From contig SJRY01000136.1 of NCBI GenBank assembly GCA_011319805.1, positions 124,001 to 188,000 on the forward strand: a DNA stretch of 64,000 bases, given 5' to 3'. The translations under genes were made by a program, and so were the position numbers. This stretch comes from Macrocybe gigantea (Eukaryota > Basidiomycota > Agaricomycetes > Agaricales > Callistosporiaceae). Under the pieces are notes generated by a model. It did no database searches. It worked only from the letters and a program-made list of their open reading frames with translations, and was not told where the DNA came from. Below are positions 1 to 9,647 of this stretch, piece by piece; positions within the stretch are counted from its first letter, which is position 1; every line of letters starts with the position of its first letter.

Positions 1-153
1 GTCAGGAGCAACTGAAGGCTTGATTCACCACGTGAGCGAGACTGAAGGAGCTCATCAGGAGCGACTGAAGGGTTGATTCGACTGAAGGGTTAATTCATCA
101 TCAATAAAAGGCCGGGGGGCATAAAAGTGCCAGCGGCACGTGTTATATACTTG
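1..153 (+). mobile_element. 3' end of an upstream Helitron (family A type terminus)
   Basis: Bases 109-153 match the last 45 bases of the two full family-A Helitrons in this window, including the terminal hairpin GTGCC-AGC-GGCAC (127-139) and the end CTTG (150-153). Bases 1-108 do not match the corresponding part of those copies, so this is probably a different, possibly non-autonomous, family member. That part is made of short imperfect direct repeats around ACTGAAGG (near 11, 41, 64 and 80). The element continues off the left edge and abuts the next Helitron with no intervening host base. Confidence 0.7.
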
Positions 154-220
154 TCAATAAAGAATGGGAGGACGGGCGTGGGAGTTGGCTGATGACTAAG
201 ATGAGTAAGCCGTTCCACGA

Positions 221-321
221 GGACCGAAGGTCCGAGTCTGCCCGCGAGGACCGCAGGTCCGAGCCCCATGACTATTTTGGCAGCATTGGTCAGCAGTGCC
301 CATGACGACCACAGGTCCGAG
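221..321. repeat. Subterminal GGACC..GGTCC palindrome cluster of Helitron A1
   Basis: The imperfect palindrome GGACC-GNA-GGTCCGAG occurs at 221-236 and 248-263, with a decayed third copy near 306-321. Copy A2 has the same motif at 6049-6064 and 6115-6130. Each motif has 5-bp complementary arms and a 2-4 nt loop. They lie within about 170 bp of the 5' terminus, where Helitrons may carry transposase-binding repeats; that role is inference. Confidence 0.6.
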
Positions 322-739
322 GCCCGAGAGCCCATCAATTCAGGCCCTGAAAAAAAGCTGTCAACGAAAATTTGGCCCCCTCTTCTTTTTCCCCCTCTAC
401 CATCACCTTCAGCTTTTCTCCAGTTGGTTTGCACTTCAGTCCACAACTCTGCAAGAGACCAAGGTGAAGCCCAGTGAAGTCCTACCTCCCTGGCTTCTCT
501 TTTTTCAACAAAAAGAGTGTTTGCCAGTTGTCTATTGGCCCTTTTTTGGGTCAGACCTCTCTCTGGGCACAGTGTGTAGGGAGATTGGGCTGGCGGGTCT
601 ACAGTTGCCTCCCCTTCCTTTTTGGAAGTCGCTCCACTATCAACTACCACTGTTAGCACCGATTTCCCTGTTTCAGTTGGTGGATTTGGGTTGCATATAC
701 TCTGCAGTAGAAAACGCTTCATAGCTGCCTTGATTTTGG

Positions 740-758
740 TTTTTTTTTTTTTGGGGGG
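740..758 (+). repeat. T13-G6 homopolymer tract in Helitron A1 leader
   Basis: Thirteen T (740-752) followed by six G (753-758) lie upstream of the RepHel coding region. Copy A2 has T12 at 6550-6561 without the G6 run, so the tract length is unstable between copies. Confidence 0.7.
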
Positions 759-831
759 AAAAGCCTGATGTATGTTGAAGATTCTTTTTCTCACCATGTT
801 TTTTTATTTATAATAATAATATTGCCTCAGG

Positions 832-3800
832 GATCAACCAGTTACTCCACGAAGTGCTCTCCGTCAGCATGAGCGTGATAACCGCACTCTGGACAGTCCT
901 CATCGTCGTCGAATTGTGACTCCTGTGCCTCTTCCTATGCCTCCTGTGCCTCCTGGACCTGCTCATATTCCTGACGATCCCTTTGCTATGCCTCCACCAC
1001 CTCGCAATGCTCTGTCTGTGGCTGAACTGCGTGCACAGTTGAATGCTTTGCCAGAGCTTCAACCTGTGCGGCATATTCACAGAACCCTTCCTGTACCTGC
1101 TCCTATTCCTCAAGTTGCTCCTCCTCCTCAAGCTGCTCCTGCTCCTGTCTATAGTCATCTTCCTGCTCATTTACAGCAAGCATTAACTGCTTTGCCTCCT
1201 ATACGCTCCTCTATTGCTCTTCTTCCTGCTCCTGCTCCTGCTTCTGCTGTCTCTTATGCTGAATTGGCTGCTCGATATGCAAATTTGCCTCCTTTGCCTG
1301 CTCCTGTATGTCATTTTTCTGATAAGCTGGATTAATTTCAATGAATATTGTTTATTTTTAGCCTTTGCGACCTGTTCAACTGCCTGCTCCTTTACCACTG
1401 CCATTGCCTCCTATGCCTCCTCCTGTTGCCTCTCATGCTGAATTATCTTTGGCTGCTCCTGTACGTCATTTTTTCTAATAAGCTAAATTGATTTCAATAA
1501 ATAACAATTTGCCTTTAGCCTTTACCACCTATTCAACCACTTGCTCCTTTACCACTGCCATTGCCTTCTCCATTGCCTTCTCCTTCACCACCACCACCTT
1601 CTCCTCCTCCTCCTCTGCCACCACTGCCTATTGTCACCAACCTACCCCTGGCACGTCGCCCATTTGATCCCAATTGGCCTCAACATGACATGGGTAGAAT
1701 GAACATTGAATGTTCTTTCTGTCATGCACTGCATTGGATCTCTGAGCGTTTAGTCAAGTCTTCAATTTTTAACCCCAAGTTTGGCATGTGTTGCTACCAA
1801 GGCAAAATTGTGCTTCCTGCTCTGGATCGCCCACCTCCTGAACTTTTGACTTTGCTCTCTGAGCAAAATCCTATTGCAAACAAATTCCGTAAACATATTC
1901 GCAACTACAACAATGCACTTGCAATGGTATCAATTGGGCGCAGAGTCGATGCTTCTCTTCAGGCCAACGGAAATGCTCCCTATGTGTTTAGACTTCATGG
2001 AGAGCTCTCTCACAGAGCTGGGTCTCTTCTTCCTCCTCCTGGAGAGCCACCTGTCTATGCCCAGCTCTACATCTATGATCCTGATGATGCTCACAATTTC
2101 CGTATCGCAAACCAGTGGAATACCCATCTTGATCCTACAACTCTTCGCACAGTGCAAGATATGCTTTATCGTTGTCATCCAGGGGTGCAGTTATATCGGC
2201 AGGCATATGAGCAAACCAGAAATATGCCAGAAGATCACCAGTGCAGAATTGTATTGCGATTGGAGGATACTACTGATCACCGTCGCTATAATATGCCCAC
2301 TACCAATGAAATTGCTGTCATTCTGCCAGGTGATGGTGATCAACTTGAGAGTGCTCAGGACATTATTCTGTACCGCCGATTTGGTGAACCTCTCCAGTGC
2401 ATTTCAGACATCCATCCATTCTATCCAGCCCTCCAATTTGTCTTGCTCTTTCCTACTGGACAGCTCAGTTGGCATTCTAAAATTCTCTACAATCAAGCTG
2501 ATGCTTTGCAGCATGTCAATGCAAATGCACAGCTGCCAGATGCTCCAGAGGAAGCTCCAGAGGAAGAGGCTGAGGTCAATGGCAACACTACTGCCATACG
2601 ACGCAGATATGTTTCCAAGGTCCAGTTTTATCGCTACCGCCTCCATCCCCGTCCTCCTGCCATTGATTCTCAGCATCTCTTTCTCTCTCAAAAGCTCTTT
2701 CAAGAGTTTGTCTGTGATGTCTGGGCTACTGCAGAGCAGAGTCGCCTGCGTTGGGTTTGGCAAAACCAGAACACAATCCGAGGAGACATTTATGCTGGAT
2801 TGGCTGATGCAGTGGCTGCCAATGTGGATGTTAGCACAGAGGAATTGGGCCGCAGAATCATTCTGCCTGCTACCTTTGCAGGAAGCACCAGAAACATGCA
2901 GCAGCTTCTTCAGGATGCTTTGGCCATCAATCGTTTCTGTCATGGTGGAGATCTCTTCATCACTATGACTGCCAATCCAAACTGGACAGAAATTACTGTC
3001 GAGCTTTTGCCTGGCCAGACAGCAGCTGATCGTCCAGATTTGGTCATCCGAGTCTTTTATCGCAAAAAGGATGAGCTGATCGAGGACATCAAGAAAGGTG
3101 TCTTTGGCAAGGTCATAGCCTATCTCTTTGTCATCGAGTTTCAGAAACGTGGCCTGCCTCACATGCACTGCATCCTCTTTCTTGATCCAGAGTCTAAACT
3201 TCAGACTCCTGAGCATATCGACAGCCTACTCTCTTCTGAATTCCCAGAGGACAATCCTGAACTGCTTGAGCTAATCAAAAAGTTCATGGTCCACACACCA
3301 TGCGGTGCAGAAAATCCCAGAGCTCAATGCATGGAAAATGGCAAATGCACCAAGAACTTTCCAAAGCCCTTCAGAGAGCATACCACCATTACTGACAATG
3401 CATATGCTGCCACCCATCGTCGAGACACCGGTCATACCCATGATGTTCGAGGCAAGCAGGTCGATAATCGCTGGGTTGTTTCTTATTCTCCCTGGCTTAT
3501 CTGGAAGTACCAGTGCCATATCAATGTGGAGTGCATTGCATCTATCAAAGCAGTCAAATACATCTACAAATATGTTTACAAGGGTCATGACCGGGTCTCC
3601 ATGCAGTTTGGCACTGTGGGTGATGAAGTCAGGCAGTATCTGGATGCACGCTATGTCTCTGCATGTGAAAGTCTTTGGCGCATCTTCCAATGTCCACTTC
3701 ATGGCCAAGCACCCAATGTCATACGGTTGCAGGTTCACCTTCCAGATGAGCAGTTTGTCACTTGGAGGCAGGATGGTCAAGAGTCAATGCCAGAGGTCGT

Positions 3801-5903
3801 TTTGCGAGGAGGAAGACAGGATTCCACTCTCACTGCCTATTTCAAGGCCAATATCAAATATCCTGATACAGCATCCACTGTACTCTATCAGGACTTTCCT
3901 TCCCAGTTTGTGTTCAACAAGAAGCATGAGTGGAAGCCCAGACAGAGAGGATTTGCTATAGGCCGCATGAATTATGCTCCTCCCACATCAGGCGATCGCT
4001 TCTATCTTCGACTTCTTTTGACCCAGGTCGCAGGCTCAATATCTTTTGAAGACCTTCGCACATATGAAGAAGTCATACATCCTTCTTTCAAAGATGCCTG
4101 TCTTGCACGTGGCCTTCTTGAAGATGATCAGGAGTGGGATCAGTGTTTACGTGAAGCAGCTGCTATGCAAACCGGTCGTCAGCTTCGCCATCTCTTTGTC
4201 ACCATTCTGAGAGATTGCAATCCTTCAGATCCTGCTGCTCTATGGAACACATATTGGCCCCAGATCTGTGATGATCTACGCTATCATCTTGAGCATGACA
4301 ACATCCGTGTCAATCCCTCAGATGAAGATATCATGGATTATGGCCTTTTTCTCATTGACCAGCTTCTCCAATCTTCTCGCCGCTCTCTCAAGGATTGGCC
4401 ATCCATGCCACAGGTCACTCAGAATTGGAATGAAAGGGTTGCAAATCATCTCATAGCAGAGCAGCACAATTACGATCAGGAGGAGCAGGCTCAATTGGCA
4501 GCAGAGAATGAGGCCAGGTTGAATCCAGAGCAAAGAGATGCCTTTGATCAGTTCCGACAGGCCATTGCCAACAAGACAGGACAGATCTTCTTTCTTCATG
4601 GTCCAGGAGGCACTGGCAAGACATTCCTCTATCACACTCTCTGCTATCATCTGCGTTCCGAGGGCAAGATTGTTATCTGTGTGGCATCTTCTGGCATTGC
4701 CTCTCTTCTGCTTCCAGGTGGTCGCACATCACATTCAAGTTTCAGAATCCCCATTCTCATTAATGAGTCTACTATGTGTACAATCACAAAGACATCACCA
4801 CTTGCTGCTCTGATTCGCATAACAGATCTCATTATCTGGGATGAGGCTCCTATGCAGCATCGTCACATTCATGAAGCTGTTGATCGCACATTCCAAGACA
4901 TTCGGGCAGTGATCTACCCTTTGGTGGATTGACTATTATCTTTGGTGGAGACTTTCAGCAGATTCTTCCAGTCATTAAAAATGGATCCCGTCCAGACATA
5001 GTGGGTGCATGCATGCTGCGTTCTCAATTGTGGAGAAAGATTACAGTCCTCCATTTGAGAAGAAACATGCGATTGAACACTGATAATCTGGAAGAGCGTG
5101 CTTTTGCAGAGTGGCAACTTCAAGTTGGACATGGTCAGCACACAGATATGGATGCCAACATTACCCTTCCTGATCATTTTCACTGTGAACACAATACTGT
5201 TGCTTCTCTTATCCAAACCATCTATCCCAACATCAACACTCCCATCCAGAATCCACAGCAATACTTTTCTGCTCGCACCATTCTGTCTAGCCGCAATGAC
5301 GATGTGGACTCTTTGAACCATTACATTCTCAGAGACTTTCCTGGAGCAGAGCAAGTCTTTCACAGTGCTGATTCGGTCCCTGCAAGCAACAATGGTGAAC
5401 AGCTGCTCTATCCAATAGAGTATTTGAACTCTATCAATTGTTCAGGACTGCCACTGGCCAAGCTAGCTCTCAAAATAGGCTGTCCTGTCATGGTGTTGCG
5501 CAATCTGGATACAGGCCATGGTGTTTGCAATGGGAGTCGAGGAATCGTCACTCGGATCTGTAATCGTGTTCTGGAGCTAAGGCTCATTACAGGTGATCAT
5601 GCAGGAGAGTTGATCTTCATCCCACGTATCAAGCATGAGCCACCAGAAGGACAAGTGCCATTCCCACTCACTCGGCTTCAATTTCCCATCCGCTTATGCT
5701 TTGCCATGACAATCAACAAGTCACAAGGCCAATCAGTAACACATGTTGGGCTGGATTTACGTACACCGGTTTTCAGTCATGGTCAGTTTTATGTTGCTAT
5801 ATCACGGGTAACATCAGTACATAACATTAAAGCAATATGGGAAGCAGACAAGATAGATAGTGTAACTAAAAACTTTGTATATAATGAAGTACTATTGGAT
5901 TGA
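832..5903 (+). pseudogene. RepHel (Rep/helicase) of Helitron A1, frameshifted
   Basis: This encodes the rolling-circle transposase of the element. Recognisable exons are about 832-1305, 1362-1460 and 1519-5903, separated by GT..AG introns 1306-1361 and 1461-1518. The first coding exon and ATG lie further upstream, beyond an apparent acceptor ending at 830, and are not resolved. The N terminus is Pro-rich, followed by a CxxC..CC zinc-binding-like block (about 1705-1790) and the Helitron Rep domain with HUH motif GLPHMH (about 3150-3170) and tyrosine motif YIYKYVYKGHD (about 3560-3590). The PIF1-like helicase follows with Walker A GPGGTGKT (about 4600) and Walker B WDEAP (about 4840). Near 4904/4905 one A present in copy A2 is missing, so the frame ends at 4932. 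The rest of the helicase (GGDFQQILPV, INKSQGQSV, YVAISR) continues in another frame from 4929 to 5903. Confidence 0.92.
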
Positions 5904-5942
5904 ACATTTAAAGTGTGTTACAAAAGGCCGGGGGGCATAAAA

Positions 5943-5969
5943 GTGCCAGCGGCACGTGTTATATACTTG
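5943..5969 (+). other. 3' terminal hairpin and end of Helitron A1
   Basis: The perfect 5-bp stem GTGCC/GGCAC with loop AGC is followed by GTGTTATATACTTG, after which the next element starts at 5970. A hairpin shortly before the 3' end is the recognised termination signal of Helitrons. Confidence 0.85.
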
Positions 5970-7705
5970 TCAATAAAGAATGGGAGGACGGGCGTGGGAG
6001 TTGGCTGACTAAAATTAATTTGTCAGCCTTGGTCAGCAGTTTCCACGAGGACCGCAGGTCCGAGCCCCGAGGCCCCATGACTTTTTTGGCAACATTGGTC
6101 AGCAGTGCCTGTGAGGACCGCAGGTCCGAGCCCCGAGAGCCCATCAAAATCAGGCCCTGAAAAAAAGCTGCCAACGAAAATTTGGCCCCCTCTTCTTTTT
6201 CCCCCTCTACCATCACCTTCAGCTTTTCTCCAGTTGGTTTGCTCTTTAGTCCACAACTCTGCAGGAGACCAAGGTGAAGCCCAGTGAAGTCCTACCTCCC
6301 TGGCTTCTCTTTTTTCAACAAAAAGAGTGTTTGCCAGTTGTCTATTGGCCCTTTTTTGGGTCAGACCTCTCTCTGGGCACAGTGTGTAGGGAGATTGGGC
6401 TGGCGGGTCTACAGTTGCCTCCCCTTCCTTTTTGGAAGTCGCTCTACTATCAACTACCACTGTTAGCACCGATTTCCCTGTTTGGGTGTGAGGATTTGGA
6501 TTGCATATACTCTGCAGTAGAAAACGCTTCATAGCTGCCTTGATTTTGGTTTTTTTTTTTTGGAAAGGTCTGATGTATGTTAAAGATTCTTTTTCTCACC
6601 ATGTCTTTTTATAATAATAATATTGCCTCAGGGATCAACCGGTTACTCCACGAAGTGCACTCCGCCAGCATGAGCGTGATAACCGCACTCTGGACAGTCC
6701 TCATCGTCGTCGGATTGTGACTCCTGTACCTCTTCCTATGCCTCCTGTGCCTCCTGGACCTGCTCATGTTCCTGACGATCCCTTTGCTATGCCCCCACCA
6801 CCTCGCAATGCTCTGTCTGTAGCTGAACTGCGTGCACAGTTGAATGCTTTGCCAGAGCTTCAACCTGTGCGGCGTGGTCGCAGATCCCTTCCTGTACCTG
6901 CTCCTATTCCTCAAGTTGCTCCTCCTCCTCAAGCTGCTCCTGCTCCTATCTATAGTCATCTTCCTGCTCATTTACAGCAAGCATTAACTGCTTTGCCTCC
7001 TATGCACCCTTCTGTTGCTCTTCCTCCTGCTCCTGCTGTCTCTTATGCTGAATTAGCTGCTCGATATGCAAATTTGCCTCCTTTGCCTGCTCCTGTAAGT
7101 TATTTGTTCTAATAAGCTACATTGATTACAATAAATAATAATTGACTTTTAGCCTTTACCACCTGTTCAACCACCTGCTCCTTTACCACTGCTATTGCCT
7201 CCTATGCCTCCTCCTGTTGCCTCTCATGCTGAATTATCTTTGCCTGCTCCTGTATGTCATTTTGTCTAATAAGCTAAATTGATTTCAATAAATAACAATT
7301 TGCCTTTAGCCTTTACCACCTATTCAACCACTTGCTCCTTTACCACTGCCATTGCCTTCTCCATTGCCTTCTCCTTCACCACCACCACCTTCTCCTCCTC
7401 CTCCTCTACCACCACTGCCTATTGTCACCAACCTACCCCTGGCACGTCACCCATTTGATCCCAATTGGCCTCAACATGACATGGGTAGAATGAACATTGA
7501 ATGTTCTTTCTGTCATGCACTGCATTGGATCTCTGAGCGTTTAGTCAAGTCTTCAATTTTTAACCCCAAGTTTGGCATGTGTTGCTACCAAGGCAAAATT
7601 GTGCTTCCTGCTCTGGATCGCCCACCTCCTGAACTTTTGACTTTGCTCTCTGAGCAAAATCCTATTGCAAACAAATTCCGTAAACATATTCGCAACTACA
7701 ACAAT

Positions 7706-7709
7706 GCGC
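7706..7709. repeat. Target site duplication, left copy (GCGC)
   Basis: GCGC directly precedes the TG of the left LTR and is repeated at 16837-16840 after the CA of the right LTR. The uninterrupted Helitron sequence around it matches A1 (AATGCACTTGC there). A 5-bp reading (GCGCT) is also possible if the LTR starts one base later. Confidence 0.8.
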
Positions 7710-8836
7710 TGATAACTATCGGGTAGCACTAACCTACAAACCAACAAGGTGGAATGAAGGAAGCGTCAGTCCCTATCCGAGGCTGTATAAACTACGAGCT
7801 GTTCAAGTCACAGAGTAACCCGAGGGACTGTAGCGTGAAAGGGGGGAATGGAACGAAGTGAATATGGATGGTTTCGAGCGGGTTTCGGGGTTTTCGAAAC
7901 AAGGCTGTTAGACTTAGCTGAATTCCCGCGCGATATCGAGGGCTTCAGTGAGGGTTTCGGAAGGGTTTCGATGATAATGACTTCCACGCGAAGCCAGAGA
8001 CACTGATTTCGAGACTGAGTACAGTGGCTCCATGCGAGCGCGACACTTTGAGATCGGATAACACAAGGACTCCACACGAGTCGTAGACTGCGAGACTGCT
8101 GAAGGACTGAGACGGTAACTTTTTCTATGTGTTACAAATGCCAAGTACATGGGTTTTTATAGATGAGAAGATTTCGGGTATCAGAATAACCGGCGAAGTT
8201 GAAACCGAATGAGAGAACGTATCGTATGATTTCGAAAGGGTCGTTTAGTGGCTGAAACGTCGGGGAGATGTAAGTCCGTTCGAAATCTGAACATAAAGGG
8301 TGAAACAGTAGGTAAAAGAACATCCCGAAACCGGTGCCATGCGTCGTAGAATGGAACGTGAAAATAATCTAAGGAACGTAGAATGTATCAGTGAAATATG
8401 AGTCATGAATTTCGAAATGAGAGTGGATGAAATGGTAGCGCGCTCGAAATCCCTTGTTTCGAATGTACTGCGGCGAGGCAGTGTCGGGAACGCGGGAAGG
8501 CGTGAGGCGGTGCGATATCGAAAATGGTAGTAGTCTTGCCATATCGGGATCTGGAAATCGGGGGAGGCATATAGGAATAAGACTGCCTGACCGGATTGGG
8601 CGGTATAGGAAGCGCAGAATGTCCGGAATGTACGTGTGCGATGCGTTTGGCGAAGTGTCAGGGACCTGGAATGGAAGCCTCACGGAGTTGTCGACATCCC
8701 GAGTACTCGAACGAGAAGTCAGCGACTGGACTGCGGTATCATGCTGAGGGGGCCGAGTAGTGGTATGATTTCGAATGCGGGGGCGGGATTACCAAATTAG
8801 GACTTATCGGCGGTCAGCGGTGCGGAGCGCTCATCA
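7710..8836 (-). repeat. 3' LTR of the Gypsy element
   Basis: The LTR is 1,127 bp with TG..CA ends. Against the 5' LTR I find one extra base (near 8032) and substitutions near 8042, 8182 and 8574. It contains no long ORF. On the minus strand a TATAAAAA box lies at 8161-8154. Confidence 0.95.
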
Positions 8837-8837
8837 T

Positions 8838-8853
8838 CTGTCCTCCCCACTTA
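8838..8853 (-). promoter_or_regulatory. Polypurine tract of the Gypsy element
   Basis: Read on the minus strand, AAGTGGGGAGGACAGA is almost pure purine and stands immediately upstream of the 3' LTR. That is the expected place for the RNase H-resistant primer of plus-strand DNA synthesis. Confidence 0.75.
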
Positions 8854-8994
8854 GCGGTCGACTGTCCTCAGTCGGCATTCCCATTGAACGGCGACCTTGG
8901 TCGTTATTCGGGTAACGTGGGTTTCGCGAGTTGATCTGCCATGACGAAGTCGCGAGGCATTTCGGGCGTTCCCGTCGTTTACAGATTGCGCCTG

Positions 8995-9002
8995 TATAAA
9001 AG
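8995..9002 (+). promoter_or_regulatory. TATA box of the antisense gene
   Basis: TATAAAAG lies 107 nt upstream of the ATG at 9102, on the strand opposite to gag-pol. The spacing leaves room for a start site about 30 nt downstream and a 5' leader of about 75 nt. It is outside the LTR. Confidence 0.55.
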
Positions 9003-9101
9003 GGAGGGTGGGATGGGTACGAACACCTTTCTTGTCGACTCGTCGAAATCTCAGCTCTCGCCAAATCGCATACCGCTTCTCAAAACCGTCTTGTACACGA
9101 C

Positions 9102-9647
9102 ATGTCCGCCGAAATCGTCAAGACCGAAACTTCTATTGCCGAGCTTGAAGGGCTCTTCGAGGCCGTCCCCGGACCGAACGCGAGCGTTGAGGCCATCAAG
9201 GCCTTTAGTGCTGCGGTCTCGAAATGTTTTGTAAGTCCAACGGGGAGTGAGTGAGGCGATATCTTTATCCGTATTGACATTAGGATGAGTGGGCAAAGGA
9301 GGGTCAAGACGTTCCCGAAGACGTCTTTCAGGATTGGGTTTCGCGATACAATGAGTGGGTTGGCCGCCTGGACGAGGATCGTCGGGATGAGGTTGGGGGC
9401 CTGTACGAGAGCCCGGGATCTGGTGAGTCACGCTATTTCGTCTCCACTACACTGGATTGCTGATTTCGAAGGTTCTTCGCTTGGCGGAATGGTGCTCGCG
9501 GATGGTCCCCTGGTGCCCCCGAACGCGATGCTGACTACGCGTGTCCCAACTGCGGGACCTTCTCGAAAGCGTGGGGCGTCAGATTCTGCAGCTGGTGGTG
9601 CGGATTCGGGAGCGAAACGACGGCGTGCGGTGACTCTTTCGGCATAG
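9102..9647 (+). CDS. Antisense two-intron gene carried by the Gypsy element (147 aa)
   Basis: The exons are 9102-9230, 9284-9422 and 9472-9647. The introns 9231-9283 (GTAAGT..TAG) and 9423-9471 (GTGAGT..AAG) have strong donors and restore one frame of 148 codons including the stop. The protein begins MSAEIVKTETSIAELEG, is acidic and helical in its first two thirds (DEWAKEGQDVPEDVF, RLDEDRRDEVGGLYE) and ends in a basic segment with PSRKRG and KRRRAV that resembles a bipartite nuclear localisation signal. I do not recognise the family. The gene lies opposite to the retrotransposon transcript, so its introns would not be removed during retrotransposition. Its last codons overlap the integrase region on the other strand. 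Codon-level fit, splice sites and the TATA box make a chance ORF unlikely, but expression is not shown. Confidence 0.7.

Larger units (their letters stand above)
154..5969 (+). mobile_element. Helitron A1 (autonomous type, now broken)
   Basis: The element starts with the 5' terminus TCAATAAAGAATGGGAGG at 154 and ends in hairpin GTGCC-AGC-GGCAC (5943-5955) followed by 14 nt ending in CTTG (5966-5969). It carries one spliced RepHel gene. No terminal inverted repeats or target duplication are seen, as expected for rolling-circle elements. The boundaries are supported by comparison with copy A2, which has the same termini, and by the exact head-to-tail joints at 153/154 and 5969/5970. The 3' end CTTG departs from the usual CTRR. 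Confidence 0.9.

Noticed and set aside
90..797. 235-codon minus-strand ORF over the 5' part of Helitron A1, with a shorter relative at 6023-6532 in A2
   Set aside because: The two copies are nearly identical DNA, so shared openness is not independent evidence. The frame breaks in A2, has no domain and covers the palindrome and homopolymer region. Treated as an antisense shadow.
1874..2968. 364-codon plus-strand ORF in another frame of RepHel
   Set aside because: It overlaps the real RepHel frame, and its composition (Ser/Leu/Met-rich) is that of a frame-shifted reading.
2404..3216. 270-codon minus-strand ORF inside RepHel of A1, repeated in A2
   Set aside because: It lies exactly opposite the conserved Rep coding exon and has no recognisable domain. 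It is a shadow of codon use on the other strand.
7710..8836. LTR mistaken for a Helitron-internal sequence or for a solo repeat
   Set aside because: The paired copy at 15711-16836, TG..CA ends, target duplication, primer-binding site and polypurine tract show it is one end of a complete retroelement.
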